From positions 3,771,108 through 3,835,107 of the forward strand of contig NC_081245.1 of NCBI RefSeq assembly GCF_902713425.1: a stretch of 64,000 bases of DNA. The letters run 5' to 3'. Positions 37,901 through 47,855 of this stretch are shown piece by piece (the stretch's first letter is position 1; each line of letters starts with the position of its first letter). The notes under the pieces are model-generated. The model was not told the DNA's origin and made no database searches. It worked only from the letters and a program-made list of their open reading frames with translations. The position numbers and the translations under genes were made by a program. The DNA is from Acipenser ruthenus (Eukaryota > Chordata > Actinopteri > Acipenseriformes > Acipenseridae).

Positions 37901-39134
37901 CACACAGTGGCTGTGTCAGCGTATAATCACCTGTACCTGTTCACACAGTGGCTGTGTCAGCGTATGATCACCTGTACCTGTTCACACAGTGGCTGTGTCA
38001 GCGTATAATCACCTGTACCTGTTCACACAGTGGCTGTGTCCGTGTATAATCACCTGTACCTGTTCACACAGTGGCTGTGTCAATGTATAATCACCTGTAC
38101 CTGTTCACACAGTGGCTGTGTCAGTGTATAATCACCTGTACCTGTTCACACAGTGGCTGTGTCAGCGTATGATCACCTGTACCTGTTCACACAGTGGCTG
38201 TGTCAGTGTATGATCACCTGTACCTGTTCACACAGTGGCCGTGTCAGTGTATAATCACCTGTACCTGTTCACACAGTGGCTGTGTCAGTGTATGATCACC
38301 TGTACCTGTTCACACAGTGGCTGTGTCAGTGTATGATCACCTGTACCTGTTCACACAGTGGCCGTGTCAGTGTATAATCACCTGTACCTGTTCACACAGT
38401 GGCTGTGTCAGTGTATAATCACCTGTACCTGTTCACACAGTGGCTGTGTCAGTGTATAATCACCTGTACCTGTTCACACAGTGGCTGTGTCAGTGTATGA
38501 TCACCTGTACCTGTTCACACAGTGGCTGTGACCGTGTATAATAACCTGTACTTGTTGTTACACGCCAAGTTAAACAGCTACTTTGTCATAAATGAAGCAC
38601 ACAGCCTTTTAACCACGCTGCTGCCAGGCGTGTTGAGGTCAAAGTGTTGTCACGGTGTAAAAACAATAGGATATATTCAACATTGTGAACGGTGCCTTCA
38701 TAACAGTATTACCGTCATTACGGTCAGCGAGGTTGTTTGTATTTTTTTTTTTTAATAACTGGAAGGCATACAAGAACCATAACATTATTAAACTCACCTT
38801 GAACTCTGATGAATAATCTCTGGTTCTCGTTTCTCTGAAAGTCTTGTTCATTGCAGTCGGGGTTCATGTTTCTGAGAGGTTGTTTAATGTCTGCATCTGC
38901 AGCGTTCATGCATTCTCGCACTGCTTTCAACTCGCTCTCTGATATTTCCAATCTCAGCTTCAGACTTTCATTCTCTTTCTCCTTTCCAGCCATTTCCATT
39001 CGGAATTCAGTGAATTTGCCGCCGACAACTTTTGTGATTTGGCACAAGACGGTGTCTACAGCCGCTTTCACTGCGTGCTCGATGGTAGAGGCGAGCTCGT
39101 CTTGAAAGAACGACACGGAGACGCTGACGTCCAT
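34906..39134 (-). CDS. Gene 6: 12-finger C2H2 protein, 3 exons
   Basis: About 688 aa. Coding exons: 39134-38798, 36833-36375, 36176-34906. Twelve canonical fingers end at the linker TAG, followed at once by transposase-like DNA as in genes 5, 7 and 9. Fingers 6-11 (FRLTTGLKLHQ, FIEKSNVQAHQ and others) match fingers 4-9 of gene 9, making that the nearest relative by exon 3. Exon 2 is 6 nt shorter, with GQEDIFDQEW in place of the [12 protein letters not shown] form. Intron 1 carries a SINE and a 1.4 kb minisatellite. Upstream, the promoter differs from the family (insertion, no CCAAT box). Confidence 0.82.
36890..37028 (-). mobile_element. Second-type SINE in gene 6 intron 1
   Basis: The L2-type tail (GTCGCCCTGGATAAGGGCG on the minus strand) is joined to a different body containing AAATGTATTTGCTTAC. 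It interrupts AATACAATCATGTAATT, continuous in other genes, so it is a private insertion. A fragment of the same SINE type is at 48430-48512. Confidence 0.7.
37122..38556. repeat. 41-bp minisatellite, about 35 units, in gene 6 intron 1
   Basis: The unit contains ACACAGTGGCTGTGTC, then TATAATCACC, then TGTACCTGTTC, and repeats with a 41-bp period. Units differ mainly at two sites (GTGTA or GCGTA, and ATAATC or ATGATC). Each contains the inverted repeat ACACAG-TGG-CTGTGT, able to form a 6-bp stem with a 3-nt loop. Units are highly uniform, implying recent homogenisation. No other gene in the window has this array. Confidence 0.95.
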
Positions 39135-39737
39135 CTTCACTGACTGTTAGCTTGAGACTGATATCCTTTCTGTATTCACGCTTTTATTATGAATAATATT
39201 GGGAGCCTCTCTTTGTTATTCAGTCAGCACTTGACTTAGGTATCAAGTAGCAGCGTTACTGTAACAATACAATCCGTACACAGCGTTCAGACGCCATCAG
39301 GGAAAAAAAATAAACTCCAAAACTCGCACGCTGGTCCTTTGAGTAACCTAAAAGACAGAGCTGCGATATCTGCTTCACTTGCTCCGTAAACAAATCAAAC
39401 AGACAAATTCAACTTCTCTGAGGCTACAGCTGAACACCACGCACACACTTCCGCTTCCTTCCTGCTCCCATGGAGACGAGCGCATCGTGACGTCACGTTA
39501 TCAGTTTGGCGCCTCCTGCTGGAAACGCAACGTAAAGGATCCTCAAACAACCCCAACCCTAAAACCTGAACTCAAACCCAATACCTAACCCTAAAACTAA
39601 CCCTTAAAAACCATCTCATGCCCTCTGGACACTTTCTAAGAGATGTTCCTGTGTGCTGTGCTTGAAACACCCGGATGAAAGCTCACGGCAAGTGTTCCTT
39701 GACCATAACTGACGTCCCAGAAATAGGGTTCAATAAA
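39135..39737 (-). promoter_or_regulatory. Gene 6 promoter region, rearranged
   Basis: The family 5' UTR is kept to about 39237, then 39238-39440 is unrelated to other copies, then the ETS/CRE part resumes (CRE at 39488-39495). The CCAAT box is changed to CCAAA (39503-39509 region). A run of imperfect CCCTAA-like repeats occupies 39550-39612. Diverged common-block sequence follows to about 39720. Confidence 0.5.
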
Positions 39738-39937
39738 AGGGCTTGTAACCAGGAGGTCCCCGGTTCAAATCCCACCTCAGCCACTGACTCATTGTGTGAC
39801 CCTGATCAAGTCACTGAACCTCCTTGTGCTCTGTCTTTCGGGTGAGACGTAGTTGTAAGTGACTCTGCAGCTGATGCATAGTTCACACACCCTAGTCTCT
39901 GTAAGTCACCTTGGATAAAGGCGTCTGAATAATAAAC

Positions 39938-39985
<48 letters not shown>
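39738..39985 (+). mobile_element. tRNA-derived SINE of another type, with TAA tail
   Basis: B-box-like GGTTCAAATCCC at about 39762-39773, body with GTGACCCTGATCAAGTCACTG, L2-type tail CACCTTGGATAAAGGCGTC, and an ATA/TAA tail to 39985. It differs from the main SINE in head and body. Confidence 0.8.
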
Positions 39986-39987
<2 letters not shown>

Positions 39988-40348
39988 CCTGTCCCCATAA
40001 TTCCAGAACACTGTGTGACAGAACGAGATTTTGAAGTTGCCTTTAATTGAGCGTTAAACCTTTGCTAAATTGATTCTGTTAATTAATTATCTCGAGGCAG
40101 CATGACAATACAATAATAGCTTTTAACAAATTAAATAAACAAAGTACCATCATCAATGTTTATTTATTTTAATTATAGTTATATATATATAAGTTTCTTT
40201 ATACTGAAACTTATTAACAGGATATAACATTAATTAACGACTGATTAACAGGACATAAATAGCAACTTTTTTAAATATTTAGAACTGAAAAACGAATTTT
40301 ACAAAATAAAAAAGTATCTTGAATACCTACACAGGTTTACTCAAGATG

Positions 40349-40418
<70 letters not shown>

Positions 40419-40580
40419 TTGTAAGAATTATATTATCACAGTGATTCGGATCATTAAAAAGCAGTATAAATTAAGCACGTGTTTAACGCTCAATTCGCGT
40501 GTTTTTTTCTTTCGGTTTCAGGGCAACTTAAAAACCGAGACCCGTCCCAAAGTGTCCCGGAATTATAGGTCCAGGTGGCA
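39986..40580. mobile_element. Nonautonomous DNA element with long imperfect inverted repeats
   Basis: 39986-40065 reads CACCTGTCCCCATAATTCC, then ATTGAGCGTTAAACC. The reverse strand from about 40577 to 40475 reads CACCTGGACCTATAATTCC, then GAATTGAGCGTTAAACAC. The centre is AT-rich with a TTA microsatellite (about 40353-40418) and has no coding sequence. The outer AGGGCTGCCACCTG resembles hAT-type ends. Confidence 0.55.
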
Positions 40581-40679
40581 GCCCTCATTTTCACAATACT
40601 GACACCTGATTGGCTGAGCTATTGAAGGCTCTGTGTTGGGAACGGCTTCGTGTAACCAGCAAGATAATATTATAAAAAA

Positions 40680-41110
40680 TAAAAAAAGCCATGGTCCAGG
40701 AAGTTAAATATTAATTTTAAACAAATAATCAGAAAATAAGTAATTCATTTTTTAAATTTTGTAATAAAATTACTCTCCGGTTAACTCGCTACAGTTATCA
40801 ACTTATTCCTTAGGAGACGCCCTTATCCAGGGCGACTTACAATTGTTACAATATATCACATTATTTTTGACATACAATTACCCATTTATACAGTTGGGTT
40901 TTTACTGGAGCAATCTAGGTAAAGTACCTTGCTCAAGAATACAGCAACAGTGTCCCCCCACCTGGGATTGAACCCACGACCCTCCGGTCAAGTGTCCAGA
41001 GCCCTAACCACTACTCCACACTGCTCCCCTTATAAAGAAGTTCAACACAACATAGCAAAACCGGGAAGAAATTGTTGCTGTTTCTGACCGGGACAAAAAC
41101 ATGAAGTCTG
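40680..41110 (+). repeat. Diverged copy of the common block in the central spacer
   Basis: It matches the block edge in plus orientation: GCCATGGTCCAGGA, AATAATCAGAAAATAAG, then AAAACCGGGAAGA and TGACCGGGACAAAAACATG. It is clearly more diverged than the other copies and split by a SINE. 41110-41530 shows no gene or recognisable repeat. Confidence 0.65.
40802..41029 (-). mobile_element. tRNA-derived SINE in the central spacer
   Basis: Near-complete main-type SINE, minus orientation, with a truncated 3' tail. It is not at the site shared by units 5-9. Confidence 0.85.
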
Positions 41111-41530
41111 AAAACGGCTATATAAACGTATGTTTTGTGATGTGAGACAAATTAATGAGTATTATAACGGACATGATTCCTCCCCGCCCTCTCACAAAGG
41201 GGTTGTTAGACAGTACTGTATTTTGATCTGGGACAAAAATAGTTCAAATACTTGCACATATGATCACATATCTCACTTCAACTACCTGCTATTAAAGCTG
41301 GTTTATTCTCCTTAATTCAAAGCAGGTTATTCCCTGTCCCTGATCGCCTTTCATCAATAACCAATTACACCTGCTGAAAATAACAGAGCGGTTTTAGGTT
41401 CATTTCAACCGTTTAGCATTATTTTACATGTTTAAACCTTTAGAATAAATATCTGAATATTTGAAAAGTAAAATAACTGTGTGGAAAAAGAGTCAAATCA
41501 TTTTAATTTGTATTACAAATCATTCATAAG

Positions 41531-41974
41531 ATAATTAATGACATGACTGGAAGGTGATTCACACCCCCTGGCTAGGTGGCAGTAGCACATGGAGTGAGGA
41601 TTGGATCTGCTTGCCTACACGCTTCTTTGTCAGCCAACGCTCGTCTATTGTTTTGAGCCGCGGCTGCTCCTGCGCAGAACCTGTCAGGAGATGCGCGATC
41701 TGCGCAGAATCTGCGCTCGGGAGATGCGTGATCTGGTGACGTCTTTTCCGGATGAGTTCACGCAGATGGCGAACTTGGACAGGTTTTACACAATCTGCGC
41801 AGCATTAGGAAAATATGCGTACGTGACTGCGTGGGGTTGTTTAGCTGCAGCAGCAGAGAAACTTGCTAAATAAGTCAAGTGCTGACTGAATAACAAAGAG
41901 AGGCTCCCAATATTATTCATAATAAAAGCGTGAATACAGAAAGGATATCAGTCTCAAGCTAACAGTCAGTGAAG
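41531..41974 (+). promoter_or_regulatory. Gene 7 upstream region, not the family promoter
   Basis: Homology to the other promoters begins only at about 41830 (GCGTGGGGTTGTT). Upstream is unique GC-rich sequence with several TGCGCA cores (near 41674, 41701 and 41796), as in NRF1-type sites, and a CRE half-site (TGACGTC near 41737). The family CRE, CCAAT and ETS sites are missing. Confidence 0.5.
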
Positions 41975-44806
41975 ATGGACGTCAGCGTCTCCGTGTCGTT
42001 CTTTCAAGACGAGCTCGCCTCTACCATCGAGCACGCAGTGAAAGCGGCTGTAGACACCGTCTTGTGCGAAATCACAAAAGTTGTCGGCGGCAAATTCACT
42101 GAATTCCAAATGGAAATGGCTGGAAAGGAGAAAGAGAATGAAAGTCTGAAGCTGAGATTGGAAATATCAGAGAGCGAGTTGAAAGCAGTGCGAGAATGCA
42201 TGAACGCTGCAGATGCAGACATTAAACAACCTCTCAGAAACATGAACCCCGACTGCAATGAACAAGACTTTCAGAGGAACGAGAACCAGGGATTATTCAT
42301 CAGAGTTCAAGGTGAGTGTAGTGGATTTACTCTCCTCTTTCCAAAGAGACTCAGGATTCAGGTTGATTATCCAGGTATTTTAATCAATGTATACAAGGGA
42401 AGAGTCTACAAGAGGCTGTTAACACAAGTGGGTTTACAGTTGATATTTATACAGTTTGTACAAGCTGGAAAGTAGGGTGTGACTGGTGTTTGTGTTACCT
42501 GAAAGTTCAATAGAACAATGGGATGGCCAGTAGCACAAGATAAGATCAAAACAGAGCCGGTGTTTATCAGAGTTATCAAGGGTAGTGTCCTGGGGATGGA
42601 GTTCACAAGCCCGAAGGGCCAGCTGCAGCTGATGCAATCACTGCTTGCTACAGTCTCAAAGGCACCTCACATTATATAGAAATACAAGATACTCACATAA
42701 CACATAAGATATAAAGTTTGTTAGAATTCCATAATAATGTTATGATTCTTGTATGCCTTCCATTCATTAAAAAAATACAATTAAATACAGCACTACTGTA
42801 ATGATTGTGTTTCCTTGAAGAAGGCACCGTTCACAATGTTGCAAATATAATATCCATGATTTGTTATTTCATACAGTTATAAACTCCACAGAATTACATG
42901 ATTGTATTTATTTGTACAGTGAGAGTTAAAAGCATGTATAATTTTGTTTCACGCAGATTCTGGAGAGAGACGTGCTTTCAGTGAAGCAGAGGAGGGGCCA
43001 GTGATAGAAGCTGTTTACACAAAAGAGGAAATCTGTGATCAGGAGTGGTGTGGAAGAATAATGGAGATTACAGACCTGACAATTGTAGAAAGTAAAGAGA
43101 TCCCTGAACTTGATAGTGTCCACATTAAAGAGGAGGCTGTAGAGCTGGAGTGTGATGACATCACAGAGGAAGTTAGTGAAGAAAATAAAGTCAATACGCT
43201 GGAGGAGAATATAGTTAAGATGGAATCTAGCCATTGTGAAGATTATCCTCCTGAACAGATCTGCATGAAACCCAATCAGCTTGTCTCTGAAGACACTGGT
43301 TCTAGTGTTGGAGAAGAGGGCACTGTGCTGGGGTCCATTCAGAGGAAACATCACCCCCCTCAGGAAAGAGCTGCAGATGGAAAGGAGGAAGGAGCGATGC
43401 CGTCCACGAGCAGCACAGCATGTGAGTAGAATGTCAAAAATACAGTTTATATAAGAATTGCAATTGTTTTGTGAAGGATTAAGAGTTTATCATCTTTCTT
43501 GCTTTTCAATGTTCTAATTGTTAACAGTGATGGCTGTGAGGTGAAGCCTTGCAGGAAAGTGGCTGTGATTCAATGCTGTGCAGTAACCTTGGCTTCTGTT
43601 TCCTGCTCTTCTAAAGCAGATCCAGGTAGACGCACCTCCACTCCAGCACCCCAGAGCAAAATCTCTTCTGATGGGAAACTGCAGCGTAAGCAGAAACACA
43701 GAGAGTCAACACCCCGAGATGAATATGTGAAGAAACTGAGAACTCGCTCTGTTCAGAATCTTTCTGCACAACCTAGCCGACCACTTCCTGTGGGATATAC
43801 AGCAACTCCACATCCCGACAGTTCTGCAACCCAGGGCAACTTCATTTCCATACAAACTCCCCAGCAGATTCCTTCAGAGCAGATCTTGTATCACTGTCCT
43901 GAATGTGGCACCAATTTCAGTGACCGGGGAAAGCTGAAAATACACCAGCATATTCACGCAGGAGAGAAACCGTTTCACTGTACTGATTGTGGGAAGAGTT
44001 TTAATCATAAATATAACCTTCAAAAACACCAAAGAACTCACAAGGGAGAGGAACCGCATGAGTGTCCTGACTGCGGGAGGAGTTTTAATCTCAAAAGTAA
44101 CCTTAAAAAACACCAGCGAATTCACACAGGAGAGAAACCGTTTCACTGTGCTGATTGTGGGAAAGGTTTTAATCGTAAGACTTTACTTCAAGCACACCAG
44201 CGAATTCACACAGGAGAGAAACCGTTTCACTGTACTGATTGTGGGAAGAATTTTAATCACAAATGTGACCTTCAAAAACACCAGCGAATTCACACGGGAG
44301 AGAAACCGTTTCACTGTGCTGATTGTGGGAAGAGTTTTAAACAGAAATGTGACCTTAAAAAACACCAGCGAATTCACACGGGAGAGAAACCGTTTCACTG
44401 TGCTGATTGTGGGAAGAGTTTTAAACAGAAATGTGACCTTAAAAAACACCAGCGAACTCACACAGGAGAGAAACCGTATGAGTGTCCTGACTGTGGGAGG
44501 CGTTTTAGTCATAAATGTAACCTTCAAGCACACCAGCGAATTCATACGGGAAAGAAACCATACGAGTGTCCTGACTGTGGGAGGCGTTTTCATCAGAAAT
44601 CTAACCTTCAATCACACCAGCTAACTCACAGTACAGATAAACCGTTTCACTGTGCTGGTTGTGGGAAAGGTTTTAATCGTAAAACTTTACTTGAAGCACA
44701 CCAGCTAATTCACAAGGGAGAGAATCAGTTTCAATGTGCTGATTGTGGGAAGAGTTTTAATCAGAAATGTGACCTTCAACAACACCAGCGAACTCACACA
44801 GGATAG
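41975..44806 (+). CDS. Gene 7: 11-finger C2H2 protein, 3 exons
   Basis: About 662 aa. Coding exons: 41975-42311, 42957-43421, 43620-44806. Eleven fingers with intact Cys and His. Fingers 6 and 7 (FKQKCDLKKHQ) are a near-perfect tandem duplication. It ends at a linker TAG, then joins transposase-like sequence at CGACAGCTTTG. It is the first plus-strand gene, head to head with gene 6. Exon 1 has CEITKVV (as gene 2) and EFQMEM (as genes 3 and 4). Intron 1 contains an insertion of about 405 bp (42316-42722) of unknown type. The promoter has been exchanged, so its expression may differ from the rest. Confidence 0.82.
42316..42722. other. Unidentified insertion in gene 7 intron 1
   Basis: It interrupts the intron immediately after the splice donor (GTGAG / TTTAATAATGTT in the other genes). 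It begins near TGTAGTGGATTT and ends near TAGAATTCCA. No coding sequence, clear terminal inverted repeat or target duplication was recognised. Confidence 0.5.
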
Positions 44807-44811
44807 AAACC

Positions 44812-45909
44812 GACAGCTTTGAAAATCCATTTACAAACATTAATACTGAAACTACATGAAAAAGACATTTCAGTGAAAAACGAGGTGTAGTTGAGTCTGT
44901 TGAGGTCCCTCTAGGAGTAAGATTTGACAGCAGAAGAAACCGGGATACAGGCACATATGATCACGATCCTGTAACTGACAAGTGTATTTATATTCCATTG
45001 TTAGAATCTTTAAACTTCATATTTAGGAGTCCAGACATTTGTAATCCTATTGTACAACCTTGTGAACAAAACACGGTTTATAAAAATTTTTGGTGACGGC
45101 AGCTGCTATAGAAATCATCCACTTTTCTCTCGGCATAGAAATGCATTTTAAATACAACTTTACTAGGATGACTTTGAAACTGCAAACCCATTAGGATCCA
45201 AGCAAGGGATACATCAAATTGGAAGCTTATATTTTATTCTTAGAAATCTTTCACCAAAGGTAAATTCAGCACTAATGAATATTCACCTTGTTTCACTGTT
45301 CCACACAGAAGATATTAAAAAGTATGGGTTTAATGCTATACTACAACCTCACGTTGATGATTAAAACATTCTTGAAAGTACTGGAATTAAAGTTCCTTTT
45401 TCTGAAGAACCAATTGATGGTGCAGTTGCTCAGGTCACAGGAGATACCTTAGGGGTGCACACACTTCTGGGGTTCAGTGAATCTTTCAGTTCAGTTTTTT
45501 TCTGTCGACTCTGCTTGATTGATAAGAATGCGTCTCAGTCAGTATTCAGCGACGATGATTCTAACATCATATTACGTGACAGAGTTTTGCATGAACAGCA
45601 TTGCAATGATCTGTTAGCAGACCCTACATGACCCTCCTCCTTTGGAATGAAGCGATATTGTTTGCTGAATGACTTACAGTTTCTTTCTCATTTCTGATCA
45701 TTTTGCTTTTGATATTATGCGCGATGTCCTCAAAGGCATCCCCCAGTATGAAATGAAGTTGCTTTTTGGCTCTCTCTCTGACAGTGTCATCTCCAAGCAT
45801 GACATCATTAATAGAATTCACTCTTAGAATTATGGTTTCTTGGAGAGAAAGAATCGTCCAAGGTTCAATCTAGAGCAGTCTGGCAATGGGATAGAGCTCA
45901 ATGCGATGC
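44812..45909 (+). mobile_element. Transposase-like gene remnant downstream of gene 7
   Basis: Begins within the FDSFENPFTN coding, directly after the gene 7 stop. It continues through PLGVRFDSRRNRDTG, the GVHTLLGFSESFSSVFFC region (about 45450-45510) and the DIMRDVLKGIPQYEMKLL region near 45715-45765. It is interrupted by stops and ends in the shared SINE. Confidence 0.6.
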
Positions 45910-46064
45910 GGGCAGCAGTGTGGAGTTGTGGTTAGGGCTCTGGACTCTTGACCGGAGGGTCGTGGGTTTAGTCCCAGGTGGGGGGACACTGCTGCTGTAC
46001 CCTTGAGCAACGTACTTTACCTAGATTGCTCCAGTAAAAACCCAACTGTATAAATGGGGAATTG
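45910..46064 (+). mobile_element. Truncated tRNA-SINE, unit 7
   Basis: The tRNA-like head and body are present; the 3' tail is lost where the sequence joins the common block at CAGAGTTAATTATGGG. The insertion point is the same as in units 5, 6, 8 and 9. Confidence 0.8.
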
Positions 46065-46434
46065 TCAGAGTTAATTATGGGTTAATCCAGCCTTGATTGA
46101 AGGTATATTTTAGGAACAGCTTGTGGCACTGGCAAGATACAATTAAATAAATAAATACATAGCCATGGTCCAGGACGTTAAACAGAATATCAATTATTAA
46201 ACACATAATCAGAAAACAAGTGATTCACATGATTGATTGTATAATAAAATCACTCTGCTGTGAACTTGCTCAGCACATCGCTACAGTTGTGTACTTATAA
46301 GCAATGTGAGTACAAAATAACAAAACCGGGAAGATAATGTTACTGTTTCTGACCGGGACAAAAACATCAAGTCTGAAAACTGGCAAGCCCGGCTTTACCG
46401 GGGCGTCTGGTCACCCTGGTCAAGGAATCCATTG
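46065..46434 (+). repeat. Truncated common downstream block, unit 7
   Basis: Only the promoter-proximal third of the block remains. The join to the SINE indicates one large deletion that also removed the transposase C-terminal part. Confidence 0.75.
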
Positions 46435-46715
46435 CCGTCAGCTTCCATCCGGGTGTTTCCAGCAGGAGGCGCCAATCCGCTAACGTGACGTCACGACGCG
46501 CTCGTCTCCATGGGAGCAGGGAGGAAGCGGAAGTGTGTGCGGGTTTGTTTACATTGTGTGTGTGGGGCTGCGTGGGGTTGTTGAGCTGCAGCAGCAGAGA
46601 AACTTGCTCAATAAGTCAAGTGCTGACTGAATAACAAAGAGAGGCTCCCAATATTATTCATAATAAAAGCGTGAATACAGAAAGGATATCAGTCTCAAGC
46701 TAACAGTCAGTGAAG
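46435..46715 (+). promoter_or_regulatory. Gene 8 promoter and 5' UTR
   Basis: CCAAT at 46472-46476, CRE at 46486-46493, ETS-like GGAAGCGGAAGTG near 46521-46533. Intact family promoter. Confidence 0.6.
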
Positions 46716-47824
46716 ATGGACGTCAGCGTCTCCGTGTCGTTCTTTCAAGACGAGCTCGCCTCTACCATCGAGCACGCAGTGAAAGCGGCTGTAGACACCG
46801 TCTTGTGCCAAATCACAAAAGTTGTCGGCGGCAAATTCACTGAATTCCGAATGGAAATGGCTGGAAAGGAGAAAGAGAATGAAAGTCTGAAGCTGAGATT
46901 GGAAATATCAGAGAGCGAGTTGAAAGCAGTGCGGGAATGCATGAACGCTGCAGATGCAGACATTAAACAACCTCTCAGAAACATGAACCCCGACTGCAAT
47001 GAACAAGACTTTCAGAGGAACGAGAACCAGGGATTATTCATCAGAGTTCAAGGTGAGTTTAATAATGTTATGGTTCTTGTATGCCTTCCAGTCATTAAAA
47101 AAAATAAATTAAATACACCCGCTGCCCAGGGCCGGATTGATCTACACGCAGATAACGCTATAGCGTAGGGACCCCCAGCAGAATTGGGGCCGCCGTTTGT
47201 TTGGGGCATTTGACAAAAACTGCATGTTATTTTGCTGTTTTATGACGGGTAGGCTTTCTCGAGTACAGCATACCCGATCGTCCTCAGACCCTCTCCATTC
47301 CAGTCACAAAATCTACAGCGCCATGTACTGTGTGTATTACAAATGAAATAACAATACAACACTAACATACCAATTTTAACATTAGGATACTTGTTATTTT
47401 AATCCATTACAGAATAGGTCCATTTTGGCTCACGTGGCGCTGTAGATTTTATTTATCTTTTTTGACAGAGCGTTAAGGAGGAACATAAGTGTGTCAAATA
47501 TAGATAATGTTTTGAGATTTATTCTGTATTGGGGCGCAGCTGTGGACGGAACAGAGAGTCGTAACGCCAGAAGTAAAGTGTTTAGAGAGGACGAAACATA
47601 ACTGAGAGAGAAGCGTGCTAGCAAAGCTGTAACTAAAGCCAACTCCTGAATAATAAACGCGTGTATCGAGTTGCCCACATCATTATGTTTCCAGATACAT
47701 TAATACATAAATATGTGATTATCATTTTTAGTAGTAGTAGTAATAATAATATGCCCTGGACGTGTTTTCTCACGCAAGCAGTCTCTGTAAGTCGCCTTGG
47801 ATAAAGGCGACTGCTAAATAAACA

Positions 47825-47855
<31 letters not shown>

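Noticed and set aside
37122-38556. CRISPR-like array
   Set aside because: The whole 41-bp unit repeats without unique spacers, and the context is a eukaryotic intron. It is a minisatellite.
41975-42311. KRAB, SCAN, BTB or cyprinid FiNZ domain at the N-terminus
   Set aside because: The [16 protein letters not shown] sequence with its coiled coil matches none of these as I know them; it resembles the common N-terminal module of other fish C2H2 proteins.
43499-43619. [12 protein letters not shown] as the N-terminus of the finger proteins
   Set aside because: Exon 1 and exon 2 join in phase with a later acceptor, and the presumed start is a TTG. Kept only as a possible alternative transcript.
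45910-46000. tRNA genes at SINE heads
   Set aside because: B-box-like sequences are present but no full cloverleaf, and each is followed by SINE body and tail.
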